From Desulfobia sp. (GTDB lineage: Bacteria; Desulfobacterota; Desulfobulbia; Desulfobulbales; SURF-16): 5,660 nucleotides of DNA. Position 1 is the stretch's first letter; the number at the start of each line of letters is the position of its first letter. The position numbers and the translations under genes are program-made. This document shows positions 1 to 5,553 of the stretch, one piece after another. A model generated the notes under the pieces. It saw only the letters and a program-made list of their open reading frames with translations. It did not search any database and was not told the origin of the DNA. The stretch covers positions 1 to 5,660 of the forward strand of contig JAUWDC010000101.1 in the NCBI GenBank assembly GCA_030608985.1. The letters run 5' to 3'.

Positions 1-696
1 CAATTCACCTTAGCTGAGGCATTAAAGAATACACTCACCATGTTCAGATGTGCCAAGGAGGCGGGGGTCGAAAGAATTGTCCATGTAAGCATCCTGAACT
101 CGGAGGCGAAACCGGAATTGGAATATTTCAGATGCAAGGCCGAGCTTGAAAAAAGATTGAAGGCATCGGGAATTTCATATGCCATCTTGCGGCCGGCAGT
201 GCTTTTTGGGAAAGAAGATATCCTCATAAACAATATTGCCTGGATCCTCCGCCGTTTTCCTTTCTTTATTCTGTTTGGTCAAGGCGACTACGGAATTCAG
301 CCCATTTATGTTGACGATCTGGCAGAAATTGCTGTCAGACAGGGAGCGTTAAGAGAAAATAGTATTATTAATGCCATTGGCACCGAGTCCTTTACATACC
401 GCGAGCTGGTTGAAAAGATAGGGGAAATCATCGGCAAGCAAAGAAAGATTATCCATGTCTCCCCGGAGGTTGGCTATTTTATGGCTTACATAATCGGCAA
501 ATTGGTTGACGATATAATAGTCACGCGGGATGAGATTGCCGGTCTTATGGCCGGCATGCTGGCGGTGAATGCTCCGCCCGCTGGACAGACCAGGTTAACA
601 GATTGGCTTGGGCAGCATGCGGAGACGGTTGGCAAAAGATATACGAGTGAGATGGCCAGAAGAAAAGACAGGTTAAGCAGCTATAGGTCCAACTGA
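1..696 (+). CDS. NAD(P)-binding SDR-family protein (NmrA/epimerase-like), 5' end missing
   Basis: The frame is open from base 1 and ends at TGA 694-696, so the gene begins upstream of the window. The first in-frame ATG (40) is internal: the preceding codons already read as family sequence (an AEALKNT helix). The conserved stretch AKEAGVERIVHVSI is a Rossmann beta-strand region. A YFRCK motif (Tyr codon 124-126, Lys codon 136-138) is the YxxxK pair of short-chain dehydrogenases, followed by an AILRPAVLFG segment and then QPIYVDDLAE, both typical of atypical/extended SDRs that bind NAD(P) and act on sugars, quinones or as redox sensors. The glycine-rich dinucleotide loop would lie in the missing N-terminus. 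The C-terminus is basic and probably non-catalytic. The substrate cannot be told from sequence. The protein is predicted cytoplasmic, with no sign of coupling to the next gene, which lies 314 bases away. Confidence 0.85.
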   Translation, partial: QFTLAEALKNTLTMFRCAKEAGVERIVHVSILNSEAKPELEYFRCKAELEKRLKASGISYAILRPAVLFGKEDILINNIAWILRRFPFFILFGQGDYGIQPIYVDDLAEIAVRQGALRENSIINAIGTESFTYRELVEKIGEIIGKQRKIIHVSPEVGYFMAYIIGKLVDDIIVTRDEIAGLMAGMLAVNAPPAGQTRLTDWLGQHAETVGKRYTSEMARRKDRLSSYRSN

Positions 697-1010
697 CTTT
701 CGTCTTGAGAGTAACTGTAGAGGAGAAAATGGGGCAAAAAGAGTATTTTTTGTGCTAAAATATTCTATGAGCTGGTTGAGTTTCGGGATAACCTTATCAT
801 AAATGAACTTTCCCATTAATTAATTAGTTAGCCCTGAAATGACTGAAAAACCAGAAAATGTTCCCCTCTTATATAATCCTTTAAAAGAGTTGCTCTAACC
901 CCGAGTGAACGGGATAAGTGCCTTGGTGGTTAAAGTAGCCGTATAATTTCACTCAATGTTTTTCAGTTTCTTGTTTTCTATGACAGCTTTTCAGGAGTAA
1001 GGCACTAAAC
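697..1010. other. Intergenic region, no gene seen; candidate promoter area
   Basis: There are 314 AT-rich bases between the SDR gene and the three-gene operon. No frame looks coding and I see no terminator with a T-tract. Small dyads occur: GATAA-cc-TTATC at 787-798 and CCCG-agtgaa-CGGG around 898-911. The heptamer GGGATAA appears twice (785-791 and 911-917). Two perfect TATAAT hexamers occur (872-877 and 942-947), neither with a good -35 box at 16-18 bases. The leader is long enough to hold a regulatory RNA, but it matches no riboswitch class I know. Confidence 0.5.
942..947 (+). promoter_or_regulatory. Possible -10 box for the 1011-2256 operon
   Basis: A perfect TATAAT lies 63 bases before the start codon of the first operon gene. 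The -35 region at 16-18 bases upstream (around 918-925) is poor; TTGGTG at 923-928 is too close. It is a candidate only. A second TATAAT at 872-877 is equally unsupported by a -35. Confidence 0.3.
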
Positions 1011-1604
1011 ATGAATAAACTACAGGACATTATAGAAGAAATCAAAAAACTCGAAAAAGAATTACTTTTAGAAATCCAGAAAAAGGAAGAAGAATTTTTC
1101 TATAAAATTAAAGGGAAAAGGATCTATTTTGAAGAAGAAACAATAAAGTACCACAAAGCACTTGCCACCAAAATTTATGCTTACATATTAAATGCATCAT
1201 TATTGAATATACTTACGACGCCAATTGTTTGGTTTTGCATCATTCCGGCAGTATTTATGGATTTAGTAGCATCTACCTATCAATTCATTTGCTTTAAAGT
1301 GTATGACATTCCGAAAGTGAAAAGAAATGACTATATAGTGATAGATCGCCATAGCCTTAATTATCTGAATCCAATAGAAAAATTAAATTGTGTTTATTGT
1401 GGATACGTTAATGGGGTGATTGCTTATGTCCAGGAAATAGCTGCCAGAACGGAACAGTATTGGTGTCCCATTAAACATGCCAGAAAACTTGGCACCATCC
1501 ACAACCGCTATCATAAATTTTTGGAGTATGGCGATGGCCAAGAATTCCAAAAGAGACTTGCAGAAATACGCAAAGATTTTAGTGACTTAAGGGGTGGCAA
1601 GTAA
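1011..1604 (+). CDS. Predicted membrane protein with coiled-coil N-terminus and C-terminal Cys/His cluster
   Basis: This 197-residue protein has no function I can assign. Residues 1-32 are a charged heptad-like helix rich in Glu, Lys and Leu, probably a coiled coil. Residues about 58-98 are strongly hydrophobic with a central Pro-Ile-Val-Trp and Ile-Ile-Pro turn, so likely one re-entrant pair or two short membrane helices. Residues 120-168 form a compact conserved-looking module: C127-x2-C130, then NGxxAY, the RTEQYWC segment with C152 and H156 (CPIKH), and H164/H168. Three Cys plus one His suggests a zinc or iron site. There is no signal peptide. AGGAG (993-997) is 13 bases before the ATG, and AAGG (999-1002) is 8 bases before it. 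The stop codon abuts the start of the next gene, implying co-translation with the DUF504 protein. The gene is clearly more AT-rich than the peptidase gene downstream. Confidence 0.8.
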   Translation: MNKLQDIIEEIKKLEKELLLEIQKKEEEFFYKIKGKRIYFEEETIKYHKALATKIYAYILNASLLNILTTPIVWFCIIPAVFMDLVASTYQFICFKVYDIPKVKRNDYIVIDRHSLNYLNPIEKLNCVYCGYVNGVIAYVQEIAARTEQYWCPIKHARKLGTIHNRYHKFLEYGDGQEFQKRLAEIRKDFSDLRGGK

Positions 1605-1898
1605 ATGATCCCAATCCAAGACTTGCTTAACAGAATTCGCTGGGATAAAGATTTCGGTAAGGGCAATTTTGCAGTTGGCTACTATGACAGGGTTGAAGAT
1701 AAGTTAATAACCGTATCTTTTCAGGAGCTGGAATTTACGAGTGGGGATCACTTTTCATTTCAGCTAATCGGTCTGGATGGCGAAATTTGCTCAATCCCAC
1801 TTCACAGGATTCGAAGAGTTTATAAGGATGGAGCGATTATTTGGGAACGAAAAAAACACAACACCGCAGATGACCAACTTCCAAATACTTCAGGATAA
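1605..1898 (+). CDS. DUF504 / MJ1316-type protein (proposed RNA cyclic-phosphate-end recognition domain)
   Basis: A 97-residue protein that is essentially one DUF504 domain (UPF0248; also called the MJ1316 RNA cyclic group end recognition domain). Family hallmarks visible: MIPIQDLLNRIRWD at the N-terminus, GYYDRVED at 25-32, GDHFSF at 47-52, and IPLHRIRRVYKDG followed by IIW at 64-80. The family is common in archaea and sporadic in bacteria. Comparative work has proposed that it recognises 2',3'-cyclic phosphate RNA ends within RNA-repair or processing contexts; catalysis is not expected. The start is firm: ATG directly follows the upstream TAA, with the Shine-Dalgarno AAGGGGTGG (1589-1597) inside the preceding gene. 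Residues after about 83 are a polar tail beyond the usual domain. It is predicted cytoplasmic. The membrane protein upstream and the Mth938 protein downstream are in the same operon. Confidence 0.88.
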   Translation: MIPIQDLLNRIRWDKDFGKGNFAVGYYDRVEDKLITVSFQELEFTSGDHFSFQLIGLDGEICSIPLHRIRRVYKDGAIIWERKKHNTADDQLPNTSG

Positions 1899-1914
1899 AA
1901 AGAATGAGGCGGAT

Positions 1915-2256
1915 ATGATTGAACAATACTCATTCGGTAAGATGATTGTCTCAAGCAAAACCTATTCCTCTGATCTCAAAATTATAAACGGTGAAGTGGT
2001 TCCAAATTGGCGGAGAAAGACAGGGCATGTTGTTGATGTTGATGATGTTACCGATATACTTAAAGCCAAACCGCAATATCTGATAATCGGGACAGGAATA
2101 GGCGGCCGTATGAAAGTAACTAAGACTGTGAAAATGAAATTAAAACGCCTTGGAATTGAACTTATTGAGGAGCCAACTTCAGAGGCGATAAAAATATATA
2201 ATCAGATGTTTGATACTGGCAAGAACGTTGCCGCTGGCTTCCACCTTACCTGTTGA
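1915..2256 (+). CDS. Mth938-like domain protein (DUF498)
   Basis: A 113-residue single-domain protein of the Mth938/DUF498 fold, related to archaeal MTH938 and human AAMDC; its molecular function is unknown. Visible hallmarks: MIEQYSFG N-terminus, YSSDLKI strand, VPNWRRKTGH (29-38), YLIIGTGIGGRMKV (55-68), IELIEEPTSEAI and the terminal FHLTC. Start choice: GAGG (1906-1909) lies 5 bases before ATG 1915, and family members begin at this MIE-type residue. Earlier in-frame ATGs at 1777 and 1869 fall inside the DUF504 gene and would add a non-family N-terminus. The 16-base gap from the DUF504 stop makes this the third gene of the operon. No membrane segment or signal is seen. The role is presumably cytoplasmic and may be linked to its operon partners. 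Confidence 0.9.
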   Translation: MIEQYSFGKMIVSSKTYSSDLKIINGEVVPNWRRKTGHVVDVDDVTDILKAKPQYLIIGTGIGGRMKVTKTVKMKLKRLGIELIEEPTSEAIKIYNQMFDTGKNVAAGFHLTC

Positions 2257-2389
2257 AGCCCTCATTGATTGAAAATGAAGATAATGAAGTTTGACGTATT
2301 CGCAGATAGCGTAGACTTCGAAAAACGCTCATACGCCGCGTGAATATTTTTTAACTACCTGATATTACTGGTGGCGATAATTCAGATCA

Positions 2390-2405
2390 CGACTTCTCGA
2401 AGTCG
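2390..2405. repeat. Short perfect dyad, 7-bp arms
   Basis: CGACTTC and GAAGTCG are separated by two bases (TC). It is too tight for a good RNA loop but suitable as a protein-binding dyad or as a REP-like palindrome remnant. A half-site-like GACTTCGA lies about 75 bases upstream. Confidence 0.45.
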
Positions 2406-2495
2406 GAGTTTATGCCCGGTTGTTTAGGTTGCTTATCGGCGAGTTCATCAAGTTTGGCAAATGAGGATTAGCAATGCCGGAAAATAGAGAAGAAC

Positions 2496-2585
2496 AAAAA
2501 TGATCCTGCCGAATATTTGTTCAGCAGCCACCGGAGTTGTTGTGGATTCGAGATTTTGCCTTGGCTGACAACCGAATGGATATAA
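2496..2585 (+). pseudogene. Probable fragment of a REP-associated (Y1/IS200-like) transposase
   Basis: Read in the frame with GAT at 2502-2504, the DNA encodes NDPAEYLFSSHRS, then a short Cys/Gly stretch, then LPWLTTEWI before TAA at 2583-2585. In REP-associated tyrosine transposases (COG1943 type), the segment after the HLNPVRAG motif normally reads DPxxYxWSSYRxYLG, followed about ten residues later by PWLxTxWVL. The order and spacing fit that block. The frame is closed by TAG just upstream (about 2469-2471), and there is no HUH catalytic region or Tyr helix, so only a roughly 29-codon piece survives. This is my recollection of the family pattern, not a database match, and a chance resemblance is possible. 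Confidence 0.5.
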
Positions 2586-2626
2586 AATGGTGTCAGCAAA
2601 TTGTAAAAGCCTAACTCCTTTTATTT

Positions 2627-2716
2627 AGTCCCTTAGAAATTATTTTCGTGTTATTTGTGGCAAGAAATTGAGAAATGCTATTGAAATAAACAACTTACCT
2701 CTACTGTTAAGGGACT
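2627..2716. repeat. 9-bp inverted repeat pair bracketing about 70 bases
   Basis: AGTCCCTTA at 2627-2635 is matched by its exact reverse complement TAAGGGACT at 2708-2716, with a 72-base AT-rich spacer. The right arm also forms a small local hairpin AGGGA-ctta-TCCCT (2710-2723). It could be the terminal repeats of a tiny non-autonomous element or an accidental pairing. Confidence 0.35.
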
Positions 2717-2755
2717 TATCCCTAAATCCTTAATGTCTTTTCCAGTTTATCTGGG

Positions 2756-4207
2756 TTAGGGTTGCCTGCAATGAACCTTGACCTGATGTTCAGCAGATAA
2801 ATCCTGGAGAAAAGCGGCTAGATCAAATTGGTTGCCGGATTTCCACCAGCGCCGGAGGATGTCGCCGGTTTCCGGATTAACGGGCCAGTTGCAGCCCTTG
2901 CTGCCGGCAAGGTATTGCCATAAACTATCTGCTCCCATGAAGGCCAGGAAATAGTCAAGGGAGTAAAAGTCCGGCATGAGATCAAAAAGATAAGTTTCCG
3001 GATCGTAATGAAAGCCAGTCTCGCGGTGCATGACTTCCGCATAATACTTTTCCCCCTTCTGTAGCCGTTTTTCCTGGAAACTGTCTACTTCAATCACCAG
3101 TTTTGCCGCATAGCGGCGGGCAAGGGTCAGCCATTTAATTTTATGAACATCCGCTACCTTTTGGGCGTCTCTCTCGGAGAGGCCCAGCACATCCTGCAAA
3201 AAGCTGCGGGACAAACACATTTTCTGCATCAGGAACGCATAGGTCTCAGATAATGCGCCGGAATGAAAGAATTCCCTTTTTTCAGGCGGGAGAACAGGAT
3301 CCACGAACAGGAAGCTCATGGCATGGCCTAGTTCATGGTACAGGGCTTCCAGGTCAAGCCATCCCTGCAAGGGGCCGGTTACGACATGGACCTCTTGGGG
3401 AATTGAAACAGGAATACAGTATGACTGGCAGCCAGGTTTACCCTGGATATGAACATGAAGCGCGGGATGGTCGGCCAGTTTCAATCCCCAGCCGTTGAAA
3501 AAATCGATCGCCTTTGCAACAGTCAAGCCGCGCGGAAAAAGATGATCCAGATAGCGGAGCCCTAAAAGATAGATGGCGTCAAACCGGGAGGCATCTTCCA
3601 GGGAAAGGCCTGTTACCTCTTTCAAAAGTGGCCGGATTTGACTTTCGTATTTTTTCCGGGTTTCACTAAGAAATCGCAAGGCCTGCTCTCTGGCGCCTGA
3701 AAGCGAGACCTTCTTTTTTTCCTCATAATAGAAAATATACTCTTCATATCCCAGGTCCTCCTCCAGGACATGCAAAAGAGTCTTCCAGGAGGCATGACTA
3801 AAAGGGGCAAGAAAACGGCAGAGTGACAGGGTTTCTTTTGCCAGAATTTGCCTGGAGCAGTTGTCCCCGCAGTCCTGGCACCAGGTTATGATCTCGGCAA
3901 AGGGGACATCTTCACCATTGACCTGGGCCATGGCGCCGCGCATCCAACTGTCGAGCATGGCCTGAAACGGCTCAATCCTCGTCCGGAGAAAATGATCAAC
4001 CGCCTCATGATAGACCCTGCCTTCTTTTCCCGATATCCCAAAAAGTGATTTTATTTCTCTTATTTCCTCAATGTCAAGCGCAACAGTCTGATCTTCCTTC
4101 GATGGCTTTCCGCCAAGATACAGGGAAAGATCCCGTCTCCGGACAATTTTGGTCATTGAAAGGAGCCGATCAAGCCAGAATTGCTTTTTGTTGTTTAATG
4201 TGGCCAT
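2756..4207 (-). CDS. M3-like zinc metallopeptidase (oligopeptidase-type)
   Basis: A protein of about 483 residues with the zinc-protease motif YHELGH (H291, E292, H295; bases 3323-3337) and a downstream GALSETYAF segment whose E321 is well placed as third zinc ligand, the gluzincin arrangement used by M3 peptidases. The C-terminal region also fits M3 topology: RRYAAKLVIE at about 364-373, FYSLDYFLAFMGAD, then NPETGDILRRWW near residue 450. M3 enzymes are mostly cytoplasmic and cleave short peptides; no signal peptide or membrane segment is seen here. The N-terminal helical part carries an unusual C110-x2-C113-x3-C117 cluster. Start choice: ATG at 4207 has AGGA nine bases upstream. An in-frame GTG at 4267 would add 20 Cys-rich basic residues, with AGGA only three bases away, and is less likely. 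The gene is divergent from the metallophosphoesterase. Specific substrate unknown. Confidence 0.82.
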   Translation of the reverse strand: MATLNNKKQFWLDRLLSMTKIVRRRDLSLYLGGKPSKEDQTVALDIEEIREIKSLFGISGKEGRVYHEAVDHFLRTRIEPFQAMLDSWMRGAMAQVNGEDVPFAEIITWCQDCGDNCSRQILAKETLSLCRFLAPFSHASWKTLLHVLEEDLGYEEYIFYYEEKKKVSLSGAREQALRFLSETRKKYESQIRPLLKEVTGLSLEDASRFDAIYLLGLRYLDHLFPRGLTVAKAIDFFNGWGLKLADHPALHVHIQGKPGCQSYCIPVSIPQEVHVVTGPLQGWLDLEALYHELGHAMSFLFVDPVLPPEKREFFHSGALSETYAFLMQKMCLSRSFLQDVLGLSERDAQKVADVHKIKWLTLARRYAAKLVIEVDSFQEKRLQKGEKYYAEVMHRETGFHYDPETYLFDLMPDFYSLDYFLAFMGADSLWQYLAGSKGCNWPVNPETGDILRRWWKSGNQFDLAAFLQDLSAEHQVKVHCRQP

Positions 4208-4377
4208 TCGTGAAGGTCCTGTTCTTTTTTTGCAGCAGCGACTCAAGCAATAGCTTTTTCCGGGCACTATTCCTGCTTATAAACTTCATCGATAATGCCC
4301 CGCAAGGTTTTAATGATGTGACGAGGTCCGGGTTCTTAAGTAGAATCAATTGAAGGAAACATCCAGCTAAATTGATC

Positions 4378-4428
4378 ATTTATTTAATTGAGAGAAGAAT
4401 TAGGAAAAGGGAACAGATTTATTTAATT
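4378..4428. repeat. Direct repeat ATTTATTTAATT, two copies
   Basis: Exact 12-base copies at 4378-4389 and 4417-4428, 39 bases apart start to start. The second is preceded by AAAAGGGAACAG. From memory, related strings (AAATAAATCTG followed by a C-run, read on the other strand) recur next to transposase debris in deltaproteobacterial genomes; this recollection is not checked. Confidence 0.4.
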
Positions 4429-4449
4429 TCTTCCCCCAAATAAACACCA

Positions 4450-4466
4450 TTGGCAATGATTGCCAA
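4450..4466. repeat. 17-base palindrome TTGGCAAT-G-ATTGCCAA
   Basis: Perfect 8-bp arms around a single central base, characteristic of a DNA-level dyad (protein site or element end) rather than an RNA hairpin. It sits directly outside the large hairpin, and parts of its sequence (GGCAAT, TGCCA) recur in the outer stem at 4468-4475 and 4563-4570. Confidence 0.55.
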
Positions 4467-4467
4467 A

Positions 4468-4570
4468 CAATGGCATACCCACTGGTCCGCATCCTTGCTC
4501 CTGCAAAGTTGTTTGCCAACTTTGCAGCGGGCAGGTGATCGCGGACGTTCAATACTTAACATTGCCATTG
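4468..4570. repeat. Nested inverted-repeat structure with a 62-base hairpin at 4485-4546
   Basis: The outer stem is CAATGGCA (4468-4475) with TGCCATTG (4563-4570). Inside it, GTCCGC (4485-4490) pairs with GCGGAC (4541-4546), then ATCC-TTGCTC pairs with GGGCAGG-GAT through a few bulges, leading to a perfect 11-bp core: CTGCAAAGTTG (4501-4511) and CAACTTTGCAG (4517-4527) around the loop TTTGC. I count about 26 pairs in the 4485-4546 hairpin, one of them a T-G wobble. There is no T-tract, so it is not a classical terminator. It could be a mobile-element end, a non-autonomous palindromic element, or a structured RNA in either orientation. Confidence 0.75.
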
Positions 4571-4721
4571 CGAAGTTCTTAGCGTTGACAAGCTTCCTAC
4601 TGATATGTCTGTTAAGATGTTCTGCGAGAATCTTCAATTTCCGTTTTCATTTTTTGTAGCAAGGAAATAGGTTAGTAGGGGGTAACTCGCTTATAACATT
4701 CTGCAACTTTTCCCTGCCAGT

Positions 4722-4744
4722 TCACTTCTGTATAATAGAAGTGA
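4722..4744 (+). promoter_or_regulatory. Promoter -10 box inside a perfect dyad (probable operator)
   Basis: A consensus TATAAT at 4731-4736 is flanked by the inverted repeat TCACTTCT (4722-4729) and AGAAGTGA (4737-4744), with a 7-base spacer that contains the -10 box. The start site would fall near 4743, about 30 bases before the metallophosphoesterase ATG. No good -35 is visible at 16-18 bases upstream. A repressor dimer bound here would cover the -10 directly. The dyad could alternatively act as a 5'-end RNA element, but most of it lies upstream of the expected transcript start. Confidence 0.6.
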
Positions 4745-4772
4745 TGGTATTGCATTGACTACGGGTGAAAAA

Positions 4773-5399
4773 ATGTCTGCAAAAATAGGGTTGATCAGTG
4801 ATGTTCATGCCACAGCCGCTCCCCTCCGGGAAGCGTTGACAATCTTTGCGCAGGAGAGTGTCGACCTTGTTCTCTGTGCAGGAGATATAGCGGGTTATGG
4901 AACAGAGCTTGAGCAAAGCATTGAACTGCTTGTTGAAAGGGGCTGTACAACGATTCTGGGTAATCATGATGTTTGGCACATTGACCATCAGGTTGATGGG
5001 CAGGAAAAGCGGGTTGAAACATTTTTCCACAATTTGCCTGTGACATGGGAATCAACCATAGAAGGAAAACGGATTTTTACTGTTCATGCAAGTCCTCCCA
5101 TTTCAGTGAACAGGGGGATTACTCTGCTGGACCAGTATGAAAAAATTCTGTCCAGCGAGAAAGAACAATGGATTCATGAGTTGGAAGGATATGGTTTTGA
5201 CGTGCTGGTTGTGGGACATACCAATCAGGTATTTGCAGAAGTGTTGGGGCAGACCCTGGTGATCAACCCGGGCAGCACGAAATTCAATCATACCTGTGCA
5301 ATTCTGAGCCTTCCCGACCTGGAAGTTAGAAATGTTCCGTTATCAGGAAAAATGCCCAGAAAAGTTTGGCACTGGGGAATGATGACCAAGCAGGACTAA
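4773..5399 (+). CDS. Metallophosphoesterase, YfcE/MJ0936-like
   Basis: A 208-residue calcineurin-like phosphoesterase with every expected dinuclear-metal motif: SDVH (D10, H12), AGDIAGYG (D38), LGNHD (N64, H65), VHASP (H105) and VVGHTN (H148-H149 region, GHT), followed by INPGS, which is typical of the YfcE/MJ0936 branch. Members hydrolyse phosphodiesters or phosphomonoesters with Mn or Ni in vitro; the physiological substrate is usually unknown. Length fits the compact family without accessory domains, and there is no signal peptide, so it should be cytoplasmic. Start choice: ATG 4773 with GGTGA (4764-4768) four bases upstream. The in-frame TTG at 4755 would add six residues before the first beta-strand and lacks a ribosome binding site. 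Transcription probably comes from the dyad-embedded promoter just upstream, suggesting repressor control. No terminator is visible after the stop. Confidence 0.9.
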   Translation: MSAKIGLISDVHATAAPLREALTIFAQESVDLVLCAGDIAGYGTELEQSIELLVERGCTTILGNHDVWHIDHQVDGQEKRVETFFHNLPVTWESTIEGKRIFTVHASPPISVNRGITLLDQYEKILSSEKEQWIHELEGYGFDVLVVGHTNQVFAEVLGQTLVINPGSTKFNHTCAILSLPDLEVRNVPLSGKMPRKVWHWGMMTKQD

Positions 5400-5540
5400 G
5401 CACATATCAACACACCCCTGCCTCTTAACCACCCTTGGCTGTAACCATTTTTCATCACCGATCCGGAGTAAATGCCGTGCCTTTATAAATTTTTCGTTTT
5501 TGATACTCTTTTTACGGTCACCACCGCCATAAGGCCCAGT

Positions 5541-5546
5541 GAGGAA
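5541..5546 (+). promoter_or_regulatory. Ribosome binding site of the 5554 gene
   Basis: GAGGAA lies seven bases before ATG 5554. It fixes this start over the in-frame GTG at 5539, which overlaps the Shine-Dalgarno itself. Confidence 0.65.
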
Positions 5547-5553
5547 GAAATCG

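Larger units (their letters stand above)
2257..2755. other. Gene-free stretch with inverted repeats and mobile-element debris
   Basis: Roughly 500 bases after the operon hold no intact reading frame on either strand. Contents: a 16-base dyad CGACTTC-TC-GAAGTCG (2390-2405), with a related GACTTCGA at 2314-2321; the stem AGCGT/ACGCT around 2308-2328; a short reading-frame fragment resembling a Y1/REP-type transposase (about 2496-2585); and a 9-bp inverted repeat pair near 2627 and 2708. On the minus strand, downstream of the peptidase stop, small hairpins (CCAG/CTGG at 2742-2754 and AGGGA/TCCCT near 2710-2723) lack a T-tract, so no confident terminator is called. Confidence 0.55.
4208..4772. 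other. Repeat-rich intergenic region between divergent genes
   Basis: About 565 bases separate the peptidase start from the metallophosphoesterase start. In order: a 22-codon minus-strand open fragment (4270-4335) that reads like a helical protein tail; a direct repeat ATTTATTTAATT (4378-4389 and 4417-4428), the second copy inside GGGAACAGATTTATTT; nested palindromes at 4450-4570; and the dyad-embedded promoter at 4722-4744. Open frames of about 70 codons exist on both strands over the palindromes but lack convincing starts and are dictated by the repeat structure, so I call no gene. Confidence 0.6.

Noticed and set aside
880..945. Riboswitch in the leader of the 1011 operon
   Set aside because: Only 4-bp stems are visible and no conserved core of a known class is recognisable.
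1777..1914. Upstream extension of the Mth938 gene to ATG 1777 or 1869
   Set aside because: It overlaps the DUF504 gene in another frame, lacks family similarity, and the ATG at 1915 has a well-placed GAGG.
2031..2050. Short GTTGAT/GATGTT repetition
   Set aside because: It encodes a Val-Asp-rich helix in the Mth938 gene and is simple codon repetition, not a tandem repeat.
3253..3498. Plus-strand open frame inside the peptidase gene
   Set aside because: It is antisense to the region encoding the HELGH motif, with low-complexity Gly/Arg-rich product and no ribosome binding site.
4208..4267. GTG start at 4267 for the peptidase
   Set aside because: AGGA is only three bases away and the added 20 residues are Cys-rich and unlike the rest. 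ATG 4207 has better spacing. It is kept as a possible alternative.
4419..4637. 72-codon open frame on the minus strand over the palindromic block
   Set aside because: It begins with TTG without a ribosome binding site, runs straight through the 11-bp perfect hairpin, and its protein resembles nothing I know. The frame on the opposite strand (4450-4659) is equally open, as expected for palindromic DNA.
4554..4640. Integron attC-like site (ACTTAAC fits the RYYYAAC core)
   Set aside because: No matching GTTRRRY partner at a suitable distance, no integrase and no cassette structure.
4722..5055. Minus-strand open frames opposite the metallophosphoesterase
   Set aside because: The plus-strand frame carries all metal-ligand motifs, and the antisense products look like no protein family.
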